Source: Oscillospiraceae bacterium (GTDB lineage Bacteria; Bacillota; Clostridia; Oscillospirales; Acutalibacteraceae). From it: DNA of 64,000 nucleotides. This document shows, piece after piece, positions 49,157 through 59,258 of this stretch. The number at the start of each line of letters is the position of its first letter. The stretch's first letter is position 1. The stretch covers positions 48,461-112,460 of the forward strand of contig SVOV01000003.1 in assembly GCA_015066205.1 (NCBI GenBank). The letters are read 5' to 3'. Below the pieces are notes generated by a model. That model worked only from the letters and a program-made list of their open reading frames with translations. It had not been told where the DNA came from and did not search any database. Made by a program: the position numbers and the translations under genes.

Positions 49157-49765
49157 ATGGGTTTGTTCGATTTTCTGCAAAAAAATAAAAAACAGCAGGA
49201 GCCTGTTCCGACAATAAAGATCGGCTCCTGGGTAACACAGTACAGTGCAGGCTATTGGCAGGTTGTAAAAACCTTTCCTAAATATGCGGATGAGGACTAT
49301 AGCTCTGAAGGAGCATCATGGAAAAAGGGTGACCGTCTCGGCGAATGGGTAATACTGAAAAAAGGCTTTACAAACAAAATGAAGCCCTCTAATGCCTGTG
49401 ATTTTGTTGATTCACAGTGGTGTAAGCCTGTGTCAGATGATACCATAGCAGCTATTGAAGCAGAGTTCAGAAATAATCCGAAGGCAAAGCAAAAATTTGA
49501 CAGCGCTCCCGATATGCCGAATCCTTCTGTTGCAAATCTATGGTTGAAGCTCTCCGATGAACAAGCACGATCCCTTTCAGAGCTTTTATCGGCTTTGCCT
49601 GAACGGTTTACCAAAAATGAATTCCTCGGCTATGTAAAAGGCTATAAGGAATGTACAGCCGACCCGTCAGAAGCCACCCATATTGTATATATTATGAGCT
49701 ACTTATGGGAGATCAATGAAGCTTTTGAGCCGCTTAACTTCAAGGCGGAAATAAAGAAGCTTTAA
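49157..49765 (+). CDS. Hypothetical protein, 202 aa
   Basis: ATAGGAGAAGG SD before ATG; long ORF. Confidence 0.75.
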   Translation: MGLFDFLQKNKKQQEPVPTIKIGSWVTQYSAGYWQVVKTFPKYADEDYSSEGASWKKGDRLGEWVILKKGFTNKMKPSNACDFVDSQWCKPVSDDTIAAIEAEFRNNPKAKQKFDSAPDMPNPSVANLWLKLSDEQARSLSELLSALPERFTKNEFLGYVKGYKECTADPSEATHIVYIMSYLWEINEAFEPLNFKAEIKKL

Positions 49766-49911
49766 TTAAATTATTTACATACTAACTGATAAAATGACAG
49801 TATGCTTTTAAGGCAGCATACTGTCATTTTTGTTTTTCCGTACTATCAGTAAAAACAGCTGATATAAGCAATAAAAATGCAGTGTCCGTCAGTAAAAGAA
49901 GCATAAAAATA

Positions 49912-49940
49912 TTGACTTTTTAATTTACATATGCTAATAT
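49912..49940 (+). promoter_or_regulatory. Putative sigma-A-type promoter of TetR-like gene
   Basis: TTGACT-17 bp-TAATAT. Confidence 0.5.
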
Positions 49941-50003
49941 GAACCAGAAAACAAACCACGGTTTATTTTGCTTCCCAAAAAAATATTATCAGGAGTTATA
50001 CGG

Positions 50004-50714
50004 ATGTCAAACATAAGAAGCGAAGGTGCTACAGCAGAATTGCACAGAAAGGTGCTTACAGCCGCAACCGCTATGTTTATACAAAAAGGCTTTGAGCGTA
50101 CCACATTTATGGATATTGCAAAGTTTTCGGGCGTTCCGAAAAGTAAGATTCTTTATGAATTCAGCAGTAAGGAAGATATTTTAGGCATACTTGTGACAAA
50201 ATTTCTTGACGGTGTAACTGCGGCATCCGATACAGTATCAAAAAAGCTCACCGATGACAAAGTGCTTATCCTTCTTTCCAATGAGGTCTTACAGCTTTAT
50301 ATGGCTGAAATGAATGAGGATATGAGAAATCTCTATCTTGCAGGCTATTCAATGCCGAAAACAAGTGAAGAGGTTCTTAAACGAAGAACGGAAATAATGT
50401 ATGATACCTTCAGGCTCATATTTCCGGAGCAGGAATTAAAAGACTTTTATGAAACCGAAATCGCTTCAATGGGCATAATGAGAGCATATATGACAATCCC
50501 CTGCGATATGTATTTTACTATTGAGGCAAAAGCAAAAAGACTGATAACAATGCTTCTGCGGATATATAAGGCAGAAGAGGAAAAAATCACCGAAGCGCTT
50601 GAGTTTATCGAAAAAATAGACTTTGAAGCTGTGGCGGAAAAAGCTGTTAAAAGTGTATTCAATGAGCTCAGTATAAAAACGCTGAACGTTTTGCACTCGG
50701 CACACAACAAGTAA
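50004..50714 (+). CDS. TetR/AcrR-family transcriptional regulator
   Basis: LHRKVLTAATAMFIQKGFERTTFMDIAKFSGVPKSKILYEFSSKEDILGILV. Confidence 0.92.
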   Translation: MSNIRSEGATAELHRKVLTAATAMFIQKGFERTTFMDIAKFSGVPKSKILYEFSSKEDILGILVTKFLDGVTAASDTVSKKLTDDKVLILLSNEVLQLYMAEMNEDMRNLYLAGYSMPKTSEEVLKRRTEIMYDTFRLIFPEQELKDFYETEIASMGIMRAYMTIPCDMYFTIEAKAKRLITMLLRIYKAEEEKITEALEFIEKIDFEAVAEKAVKSVFNELSIKTLNVLHSAHNK

Positions 50715-50846
50715 ATCTTTGCAAAGTGTAAACTAAGGAAACAGAACAAAAACAATGCAGATTGTAAAAAATAAAGCAGGTCTAACGGTTAAACTCGTTC
50801 TGCATTCTGCACTCTGCACTTAATAAACCCCGAAAGGAGCAAAACA

Positions 50847-53800
50847 ATGAACAAAACCTTAAAGAAAACTCTATCAATCATCCTCTCAATCTTAATGATT
50901 GTGACAACAATTCCCTTTGTCTTTGCGGCAGATGTCAGTCTTGTGATCAATATGGCCGACAGCTACGGTGACGGCTGGAGCGGCAATGCAATTCAGGTCG
51001 GCACTGTTTCCGGCGGTGAATTCACAAAAATTGCAGATGTGACATTTGACGAAGGCTCAACTGCCACCTATGAGGCAGCTATATCCGACGAAAATGTTTA
51101 TGCTTTCAGATGGACCAAGGGTTCTTTTGCCGAAGAATGCAGCTTCAGCATCGTTATAGGCGGTGTGACTGTTTTAGAGGCATCTGATTGCAATGCTTAT
51201 GTACCGGATGGTATTTTTTATGTTACTTGCAATCACAGCTTCAGCGACAGCATCTGCTCAATATGCGGACTTGAATGCGGTGTCGATTTTACACATACTA
51301 TAAACAGTGACAGTGAATGTACCTCTTGCGGATATGTATGCAGCCATAGCTATACTAACCATTATTGCAAAACCTGCGGTAATGCCGAGAACGGATATTA
51401 TGCCGGTGTCTGCGGTGCAGAAAACATTAACGATGCAATCTGGTCACTTGATTCACAGGGAACTCTTACTATCAGCGGTACAGGTAAGTACAATGTAGAA
51501 TATCTTAACGCTCCCTGGCGGGCTTATGAAAGCAGCATTAAAGATGTTGTAATTGAGGAAGGTATAACTAATATTCGGCAGGGGTCTTTTAATGAGTTGT
51601 CCAATGCTGTTTCTCTGTCAATCCCTTCAACTGTGAATGAGATAGGTACTTATGCCAATAACTATTTTGCCGAGTTTAAGCTCGCGGAAGGAAATTCTGC
51701 CTACTCTCTTATTGACGGTGTTCTTTTCAATGCCGATAAAACTGAGCTTATTATGTATCCTGTAAGAAAGGCAGACGAAACCTATACCGTTCCGGCAGGT
51801 GTTCTGATCTTAGGCAATGATTCATTTTCGTATTCTGAAAACCTTAAAACAATAAACATTTCTGACGATGTTACTACAATTAATGAGTATTGTTTTAATG
51901 ATTCTTCGGTTGAAACAGTTAATTGCGGAAAAAATGTAAATTCAATAGACTTTAACGCTTTCTGTTATTCAGACATTAAAAATATAGTTTTACCTGAAAA
52001 GCTTACTGAAATGTCCTCGTATATATTTTATGGCTGCAGTTATCTTGAAAACCTTGTAATCGGCAGTAATGTAATTTCAATTGAGAACGATATAATAACC
52101 TATTGTCATGCGCTTGAAGCAGTGCACTTCACGGGAACTGAAGCACAGTGGGAAGCAATTGCGAAACCTGAAAGCGAAACAGATAAAATTAACACCGTTC
52201 CCGTTCATTTCGGTGCATTGGAAGAAAAGCCGGGGCAGGATGCAACCTGTGCAACTGACGGACGCACAGCCGGTCTTTACTGTGCAGAATGTGATGACTA
52301 TGTTACCGGTGATATAATTCCTGCAACAGGTGCATGTACAGACGAAAACAGTGACAATGTATGTGATGTTTGCAATGCTCTGATCGGTGCCCCCGAGATT
52401 TGCGTCGGCGGAATCTATGTAGACGGCAGTAATTATACAGATATTCTCGGTGATGCAGATGAGGGAGCAACGGCATATTATGTTCCGGAAACAAATACTC
52501 TTGTTCTTGACGGCTTCAATTATGAGGGTGAGGACTGCGGTATTATTTGTGACGGCTCGCTGAATATAGAAATCAAGGGCGAAAATAAAATTGTTGCTAA
52601 TGACGGACTGAATTTTTATGTATCAGAAGATACTGTTATCAATATTGTCGGAACGGGCAAATTAGACATTGCAGCGGATTCTAACGGAATATATGCCGAT
52701 TCTGACAATGAGGTAAGCTTCGAAATAAACATTAAAGACAGCGTAACACTGAACATAGATTCCGAAAGTGACGGTATGGATATTGACGGTAAAAAAGCGA
52801 ATAAAATTACCGTAAGCGAAAACGGAACATTAAATATAGAGGCAATTTCAGAAGGTATCACTGTGTCGGAGACTTCCGAAAGCGTTGAAATACTCGTTAA
52901 GGATAACGGCACATTAACAGCAGACTGTGAAGATGAATGTATCTATATCGTCGATACTGAGAATTCATTGGTAACCTTTACCGATAATGCAAAGGTTTCG
53001 CTTGTAAACAACGACGAAGAGGGTATTTATATCTCTGCACTTGAAGGCTCAACAGTAAAAGTAAGCGGCAGTGCTGATGTTTACATTGATGTTGAGGAGC
53101 AAAGTGTTCAGGCAGAAACAGTTATTGTTGACGGCGGAAGTCTGAACGCCCACAGCAAAGAAACCTATGAGGGAATTGTTGCCGCAGATGTTACCGTTAA
53201 CGCGGGCAAGTTAATTGTAAAAAGTGAAAACAATAATGCAATTTCAGCTGACTCAATAAAGATTACCGGCGGTACTTTTGTTGCAGGCAACGGCTCAGCG
53301 GAATTTCCTGTGTGTACTGTTACTCCCGATTTCAGCGGATACACCTCCGAGCATACGGTTCTCGCAAGTGAACAGCCTGACAGTCATTTCTTTGTCGAAT
53401 ATGACAGTGCTGATGCGGATAATTACAGAGTTATCAGCATTCAGTGCAAGCATGAGTTTGACGGAAATGTCTGCAAAAAGTGCGGTTTTGAATGCGGTGT
53501 TGATTGCGGCCATTATTTACAAGAAGGTGCTGTATGTGCAATATGCGGGAGTTATGTTTATGCAATTACTCATCAGCCTTCAGAAGCAGAGCCTTATGTA
53601 GAACTCAGTGATGATACGGGAGCTTCTTATCAGTGGTATACCGTTCAGGAAAACATATCAGAAATCACGGATGAAAATGCTGCCACCGTTTCTTATGCAT
53701 GGGGCGAGAGCTCTTATGACAAAGAAACAGGCTGGACAGGTATTGCGTATCAGGAAAATTATTACGGACAGGATTTCTTCACAGTTGAGCTTAAAGAAGG

Positions 53801-54749
53801 TGAAAGCTTAACTGTTGAAATTACAGGTGATTTCGTCAGCGGTGTCGGACTTTATGATTACGATACCGAAAAAGGTGTTTGGAAGGAACCTCAGGAGGGT
53901 GCAACCTCTTACGAATTAACAGTTGAATCAGACGGTAATTATACATTCTATACTTATGTAAACAGCGGTGTTGTTACTGTTAAGGCATATAAAACTACTG
54001 CCCATAAAAACGCAATCGACGGCGAAACCTCTGCAGAGCTTAAAAATCCCGTAATCGGTAATAATCATTTCTGCGAGGTAACCTTCGCTGACGGTACAAC
54101 CGAAATATCTGACATTTTTAAGGTAACGCATATACACACCTTCACAGAATACGAAGTAACAGAAGAAGCAGAATGCGGAAAGGCCGGTAAAGAAGTTGCA
54201 TATTGTGACAATGGTTGCGGTGCGACAGACGAAAAGGAAATTCCTGCTCTCACTCACGAGCCTCTTGAAGCAGTAAAAGAAAACGAGGTTGCTCCCAAGT
54301 GTGGTGTTGCAGGCTCATACGACCTTGTAGTTTACTGTGATATTTGCGGTGAAGAGCTCGACAGAGACACAACAACAGTTGATGCTCTCACTCACTCCTT
54401 CACAAAGTACGAAGTAACTGAAGAAGCAGAGTGCGGTAAGGCAGGTCTTGAAAAAGCTGACTGTGACCACGGCTGCGGTGCAACAGACGAAAAGGAAATC
54501 CCGGCACTTACTCACAAGGACGACGACGGCGACTATCTCTGTGACCACGGCTGCGGACACGAATTCCCGAAGCCCGATACACCTGATACACCCGATGAAC
54601 CCACGGACGAAGCTTGTGACCACCTTTGCCACAAGGACGGTATTCTCGGCTTCCTCTGGAAGATAATCAGATTCTTCTACAGACTCTTTAACATCCAACA
54701 GTATTGCGATTGCGGAATTCTTCATTATGATACTCCGCTCTTCGGATAA
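50847..54749 (+). CDS. Large surface protein: signal peptide, BspA-like leucine-rich repeats, carbohydrate-binding-domain-like beta region, CxxC repeats, Cys/aromatic C-terminal tail
   Basis: GYYAGVCGAENINDAIWSLDSQGTLTISGTGKY...VVIEEGITNIRQGSFNELSNAVSLSIPSTVNEIG; ICVGGIYVDGSNYTDILGDADEGATAYYVPETNTLVLDGFNYEG; tail CDHLCHKDGILGFLWKIIRFFYRLFNIQQYCDCGILHYDTPLFG. Confidence 0.85.
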   Translation: MNKTLKKTLSIILSILMIVTTIPFVFAADVSLVINMADSYGDGWSGNAIQVGTVSGGEFTKIADVTFDEGSTATYEAAISDENVYAFRWTKGSFAEECSFSIVIGGVTVLEASDCNAYVPDGIFYVTCNHSFSDSICSICGLECGVDFTHTINSDSECTSCGYVCSHSYTNHYCKTCGNAENGYYAGVCGAENINDAIWSLDSQGTLTISGTGKYNVEYLNAPWRAYESSIKDVVIEEGITNIRQGSFNELSNAVSLSIPSTVNEIGTYANNYFAEFKLAEGNSAYSLIDGVLFNADKTELIMYPVRKADETYTVPAGVLILGNDSFSYSENLKTINISDDVTTINEYCFNDSSVETVNCGKNVNSIDFNAFCYSDIKNIVLPEKLTEMSSYIFYGCSYLENLVIGSNVISIENDIITYCHALEAVHFTGTEAQWEAIAKPESETDKINTVPVHFGALEEKPGQDATCATDGRTAGLYCAECDDYVTGDIIPATGACTDENSDNVCDVCNALIGAPEICVGGIYVDGSNYTDILGDADEGATAYYVPETNTLVLDGFNYEGEDCGIICDGSLNIEIKGENKIVANDGLNFYVSEDTVINIVGTGKLDIAADSNGIYADSDNEVSFEINIKDSVTLNIDSESDGMDIDGKKANKITVSENGTLNIEAISEGITVSETSESVEILVKDNGTLTADCEDECIYIVDTENSLVTFTDNAKVSLVNNDEEGIYISALEGSTVKVSGSADVYIDVEEQSVQAETVIVDGGSLNAHSKETYEGIVAADVTVNAGKLIVKSENNNAISADSIKITGGTFVAGNGSAEFPVCTVTPDFSGYTSEHTVLASEQPDSHFFVEYDSADADNYRVISIQCKHEFDGNVCKKCGFECGVDCGHYLQEGAVCAICGSYVYAITHQPSEAEPYVELSDDTGASYQWYTVQENISEITDENAATVSYAWGESSYDKETGWTGIAYQENYYGQDFFTVELKEGESLTVEITGDFVSGVGLYDYDTEKGVWKEPQEGATSYELTVESDGNYTFYTYVNSGVVTVKAYKTTAHKNAIDGETSAELKNPVIGNNHFCEVTFADGTTEISDIFKVTHIHTFTEYEVTEEAECGKAGKEVAYCDNGCGATDEKEIPALTHEPLEAVKENEVAPKCGVAGSYDLVVYCDICGEELDRDTTTVDALTHSFTKYEVTEEAECGKAGLEKADCDHGCGATDEKEIPALTHKDDDGDYLCDHGCGHEFPKPDTPDTPDEPTDEACDHLCHKDGILGFLWKIIRFFYRLFNIQQYCDCGILHYDTPLFG

Positions 54750-54759
54750 ACCTCGTTAA

Positions 54760-54795
54760 GAAGATCCCGTTCACGGAAGTGAACGGGATCTTCTG
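54760..54795 (+). terminator. Strong hairpin / terminator
   Basis: agaagatcccgttcac-ttcc/ggaa-gtgaacgggatcttct perfect 16-bp arms. Confidence 0.8.
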
Positions 54796-54816
54796 TTGCC
54801 GGTTAGTATTCTGTAA

Positions 54817-55551
54817 TTAATTTATCCCCTTATACTGAGCCTTTACCCTTTCGTAGCTTTCAAGGTTACCTATATCGTAACGGCTTCCGGGCATTTCCAT
54901 AGCGTGAACGGGAGTTTTTGTACAAAGCCAGGCGACAAAGCTTCCGGGAGCATCTGTTCCGCAGCCGCTTTCAATTCCCTCTTCGACAAGTCCCGCATCA
55001 GTCTTTGTATAATAATAGAAGGGAGGACAGCACCAGTTTGTTGCGGGTTCGGGAGATTTTTCCGTCATAAGAAGAACCTTGTCGTTTTCATCAACGGTAA
55101 CGACACCGCACCCCCGAAGCTTATTACGGTCGCCCTCAAAATAGCGCATTATACAAGAGGTGTTCTTTTCTTTTGCATAAGAAATAAATTTTGTAAGGCT
55201 GAAATCAAGGACATTATCTCCTGCAATTACAAGAAGGTCATCATCAATACCAAGCTTTTCTATAGCAAACTGAATATCCTTTACGGCACCGAGTCTTGTT
55301 TCGTTGGTTTCGGTCATATCGTCAACAACGGTGATCTTCTGCTTCTTTTCTCTTGCCCAGTTTTGGAAATGAACAAAATACTTATGATTTGAAATCACAA
55401 CATATTCATCAACCGCACCGAGAGTATCAATATCGTCAATGAGCCAGTCAAGAATCGTTTTTTCGCCTACCTTAAGAAGAGGCTTCGGAAAGTTTTCTGT
55501 CAGCGGATAAAGCCTTGTTGCATAGCCTGCCGCAAGAATAAGACATTTCAT
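54817..55551 (-). CDS. Sugar-1-phosphate nucleotidyltransferase
   Basis: MKCLILAAGYATRLYPLTENFPKPLLKVGEKTILDWLIDDI. Confidence 0.93.
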   Translation of the reverse strand: MKCLILAAGYATRLYPLTENFPKPLLKVGEKTILDWLIDDIDTLGAVDEYVVISNHKYFVHFQNWAREKKQKITVVDDMTETNETRLGAVKDIQFAIEKLGIDDDLLVIAGDNVLDFSLTKFISYAKEKNTSCIMRYFEGDRNKLRGCGVVTVDENDKVLLMTEKSPEPATNWCCPPFYYYTKTDAGLVEEGIESGCGTDAPGSFVAWLCTKTPVHAMEMPGSRYDIGNLESYERVKAQYKGIN

Positions 55552-55553
55552 AA

Positions 55554-56732
55554 TTACACCTCAAGCTTTACTCCGTCTGCACTTTCGCAGATATGAACGG
55601 AGAATTTTCCCGTAAGACGGGGGAATGTATCAAGATATTCCTTTGTTACCTTTTCTATGATGCTTTCTTCATATGAGGGGTCAATAAGAGCCATACTGCA
55701 GCCCTTGAAGCCCGCCCCCGAGAATCTTCCCCCGTAGATTCCCTTTGTTTCTCTCATTATCTCATAGAGCTTTTTAAGCTCGGGAGAGCCTGTTTCCCAG
55801 TTATATATTGAAGAATATCCGCTTTCAAAGGAAAGTCTGCCGAATTCCTCAATATCGCCCTCGGTCCAAGCCTTGGCCCCCTTTTCAACGCGGAAAAATT
55901 CCTCATACCAATGAGTGGCACGCTTACGCCATGGCTCGGGAAGACGGTCCTTATACTGCAAAAAAACCTCATAGGGAACATCACGGAGATTTGTTTCCTC
56001 AAATTTTCCGTATTCCATACCCGAGTATGCCTTAAGGGCATATGCGGCACTTCGACATTCGTCAACTCTCATATTAAAGGCAGAGCCTGCAAGGCTTCTT
56101 TCAAGACCGCTGAAAAAAACAGCTATCTTATAAGGCTTCATATCAGCATGAGCGGGTATAAGCTTATATGTGTCATCCTTGAGATCCATATAAAGCAGAT
56201 GGTCCTTTCTGCAATACACCTCGCAGGACTGATCAAGCTTTCCGCAAGCAATTCCCACATAGAGGTTTTCTGCCTCCTGTGAAATGGTTATCAGCTCACT
56301 TTCTGTAAGTCTTATCTCATTCATTTTGCAAAGAGCGGATAAAAATGTAATAATTACCGCCGCAGAGGATGAAAGACCGCCAATAGGAAGCTCTCCGTCA
56401 AGCACGGCACAAAGTCCGCGTCTTAAAGGATATCGCTTATTGAGAGCTATTGTTGCACCTCTGAGATGATCAGCCCAATCTCCCTGAGGAGTGTCGGGAG
56501 TGGCGGCGACATGCCACTGTGCTCTTTTTTCAAACTGCAGTGACTGGATCTCGACAACGCCGTTTTCCTTAGGACCGTATGCGATATGAATTCCCTTATT
56601 TATTGCAAAGCCCGTGATCTTTCCCAGCTGATGGTCACTGTGAGCACCGATGGGACAGACTCTGTAGGGCGTAAAGGCTTTATATCTCGGTTCTTTTCTA
56701 TATGTTTTTTCAAACATTTCAGCTGCATTCAT
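55554..56732 (-). CDS. Galactokinase-family (GHMP) sugar kinase
   Basis: AFTPYRVCPIGAHSDHQLGKITGFAINKGI; GELPIGGLSSSAAVIITFLSALC; GGRFSGAGFKGCSMALI. Confidence 0.9.
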   Translation of the reverse strand: MNAAEMFEKTYRKEPRYKAFTPYRVCPIGAHSDHQLGKITGFAINKGIHIAYGPKENGVVEIQSLQFEKRAQWHVAATPDTPQGDWADHLRGATIALNKRYPLRRGLCAVLDGELPIGGLSSSAAVIITFLSALCKMNEIRLTESELITISQEAENLYVGIACGKLDQSCEVYCRKDHLLYMDLKDDTYKLIPAHADMKPYKIAVFFSGLERSLAGSAFNMRVDECRSAAYALKAYSGMEYGKFEETNLRDVPYEVFLQYKDRLPEPWRKRATHWYEEFFRVEKGAKAWTEGDIEEFGRLSFESGYSSIYNWETGSPELKKLYEIMRETKGIYGGRFSGAGFKGCSMALIDPSYEESIIEKVTKEYLDTFPRLTGKFSVHICESADGVKLEV

Positions 56733-56886
56733 CTGTTTTCCTCCACAAAATACGGACACAGACAGGATATAAGAGCTTTTTCATATACTTTCTGTTAATA
56801 TCCGATTAATAATAATTATTATATAATTTATTGCAATAAAAATCAATATCTGTTAAAATTACTTTATAACTGAAGGCGGTGGTTCT

Positions 56887-59091
56887 ATGAAAAAGTATAT
56901 GTATGTTGACCCGACTATCGGAACTGTTGGAGAGGATTACAGCAAAAGTCCTCACGGCGGAGGAAAAACGCACCCCGGAGCCTGTATCCCCGGCGGCATG
57001 GTACAGCTGTCCCCCGACACCGTAACGGGCGGAGATAACGGAACAGGCTATAATTACTGTCACGATACAATAGAAGGCTTCAGCTTTAATCATATGAGCG
57101 GTATCGGCTGGTACGGAGATCTCGGAAATCTGCAGATAATGCCTGTAACAGGCAAAACGGAGCTTCGATCGGGCTCAAATGAAGAGGTTCCCTTTACAAA
57201 GGGGACAGACGGCTGGAAATCGCCTTTTTCACACGAAAAAGAAACAGCGTCAGCGGGATATTACTCTGTTTTCCTTGAAAAATACAAGATATTAACGGAA
57301 TGTACCGTAGCACCTCACACGGGAATTATGAGAATAAGCTATCCCGAAAATGCGGATGCAAGGGTTATATTCAATTTTTCGAGAAGAATAGGCGGACACG
57401 CTGATTTTGAAGAAATTACAATAGTAAATGACAGCCGTATTGAAGGAAAAATCATCTGCACCCCCAAGGGCGGCGGTTTCGGAAGAGGAAACGGACATAT
57501 AAACTATAATTTCTGTTTTGTATGCGAGTTTTCACGCCCCGCAAAGAAAATGCAGTTTTTCTCGAATGAAGAATTTCAGCAGGAGGAGCTTTCTTCCTTT
57601 AAGAATGAGGATGCGGGACTTTTAGCCTTTTTTGAAGAAAACGGCGAGCCTCTTTACATAAAGTGCTCTGTTTCCTATACAGACATTGACGGCGCAAGAA
57701 AGAATTTCTGCGAAACCGAGGGCTTTGATTTTGATAAAATCAAGGAGCAGGCACAAAACAGCTGGGAAGAGGTTTTTGACTGTGTAAGCGTTGAGGGAGA
57801 AAATGAAACTGACCTGACCTTATTCTACACCTGTCTTTACCACACTCTTTTAGATCCGAGGATCACAGCCGATGTTGACGGAAGATATGCTATAGAAACA
57901 GATGTTTTTCAGGACGATTCCTACACCCACCGCACGGTTTTCAGCGGATGGGATGTATACAGAAGCGAATTTCCTCTGCTTACACTTATCCGTCCCGACA
58001 TCGTAAACGACACTGTCAATTCTCTTCTTAAAATTGCCCTTAAAAACAATGCCTCATTCCCTCAGTGGGAGCTTCTCGGCATAAACGCAGGCTGTATGGT
58101 CGGTGACCCCGGTCTTATTGTTGTAGCCGATGCATTCGTCAAGGGAATAAGAAATTTTGACACCCAAAAGGCTTATGAAATTGCAAAAGCTTCCGCTCTT
58201 TCAAAAAAAGAGCTCTTCGGCAAGCCCTTCAAGGGCGTTCATCCGGATTGCAATCAATATGTAAAGGATGTATATGTTCCGAAAAAAATCAGTGATACTC
58301 TTGAATTCTTACTTGCAAATTACACCTTATCCCGCTTCGCAGAGGCTTTGGGCAAAACAGAGGATGCGAAGCTTTTCAAGGCGAGAGCAGACCGCTATCC
58401 CGAAAACTATAATCCCCTTCTCGGCTTTATGGCTCCGAGAAAGGAAAACGGAAAATTCATGTGGATATGGGGCAGATATGACGACAACTGCTGTGTAGAA
58501 AGTAATATTTTCCAGCAGTCCTGGTTTGTCCCCTATGATGTAACGGGACTCAGCCGTCTTTTCGGCAAAAAGAGAATGATAAGACTCCTTGAAATCTTCT
58601 TCAAAAAAGCAAAGCTCAGCGCATTATGGAGTAATGACTACAACCACTCAAATGAGCCCTGTCACAACATAACCCATTATTTCAGTATGCTGGGACTGCC
58701 CCACCGTACTCAGTACTGGACAAGAAGAGTTCAGAAGGAATCCTATAATCTCGGAGCATACGGCTTCTGCGGGAATGAGGATGTAGGCCAGCTTTCGGCG
58801 TGGTATGTTTTATCTGCTCTCGGCTTTGCGCAGGTCTGCGCCGCCGATCCGCGTTATTACATCAATACTCCCCTCTTCAGAAATGCAACCGTCAGGCTCA
58901 ATAAGACCTACCATTCCTGCAAGGTATCCGACACATTTACCGTAGTATGCGATAAGGATCCTCTTAAATATCCATATATAAAAAGTGCAACGCTCAACGG
59001 CAGAGAGATCAAGGAAGCTTATCTCACATATGACGAGATCACTGCAGGAGGCACCTTCTCTCTGACTCTCACCGATACCCCTGAGATCTGA
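56887..59091 (+). CDS. GH92-family glycoside hydrolase (alpha-mannosidase-like)
   Basis: VDPTIGTVGEDYSKSPHGGGKTHPGACIPGGMVQLSPDTVTGG...YNYCHDTIEGFSFNHMSGIGWYGDLGNLQIMP; FSGWDVYRSEFPLLTLI; NEPCHNITHYFSMLGLPHRTQYWTRRV; GNEDVGQLSAWYVLSALGF. Confidence 0.93.
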   Translation: MKKYMYVDPTIGTVGEDYSKSPHGGGKTHPGACIPGGMVQLSPDTVTGGDNGTGYNYCHDTIEGFSFNHMSGIGWYGDLGNLQIMPVTGKTELRSGSNEEVPFTKGTDGWKSPFSHEKETASAGYYSVFLEKYKILTECTVAPHTGIMRISYPENADARVIFNFSRRIGGHADFEEITIVNDSRIEGKIICTPKGGGFGRGNGHINYNFCFVCEFSRPAKKMQFFSNEEFQQEELSSFKNEDAGLLAFFEENGEPLYIKCSVSYTDIDGARKNFCETEGFDFDKIKEQAQNSWEEVFDCVSVEGENETDLTLFYTCLYHTLLDPRITADVDGRYAIETDVFQDDSYTHRTVFSGWDVYRSEFPLLTLIRPDIVNDTVNSLLKIALKNNASFPQWELLGINAGCMVGDPGLIVVADAFVKGIRNFDTQKAYEIAKASALSKKELFGKPFKGVHPDCNQYVKDVYVPKKISDTLEFLLANYTLSRFAEALGKTEDAKLFKARADRYPENYNPLLGFMAPRKENGKFMWIWGRYDDNCCVESNIFQQSWFVPYDVTGLSRLFGKKRMIRLLEIFFKKAKLSALWSNDYNHSNEPCHNITHYFSMLGLPHRTQYWTRRVQKESYNLGAYGFCGNEDVGQLSAWYVLSALGFAQVCAADPRYYINTPLFRNATVRLNKTYHSCKVSDTFTVVCDKDPLKYPYIKSATLNGREIKEAYLTYDEITAGGTFSLTLTDTPEI

Positions 59092-59099
59092 AGCATTTT

Positions 59100-59126
59100 C
59101 CCACCGAAAAATCGGTGGGTTTTTGC
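59100..59126 (+). terminator. Rho-independent terminator
   Basis: cccaccg-aaaaat-cggtggg-ttttt. Confidence 0.9.
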
Positions 59127-59258
59127 ATTTGTTGTAAAAAACAGGGCATTTTTTCCGCATAAAGTGTTATTCTGTTTTTTTAAGCTGTAAGTTATTATAT
59201 ATTCAAGGGCAATTATCATCCCCCTTAAGTTTTCTTAATATATCAAGGAGTGAAAAAA

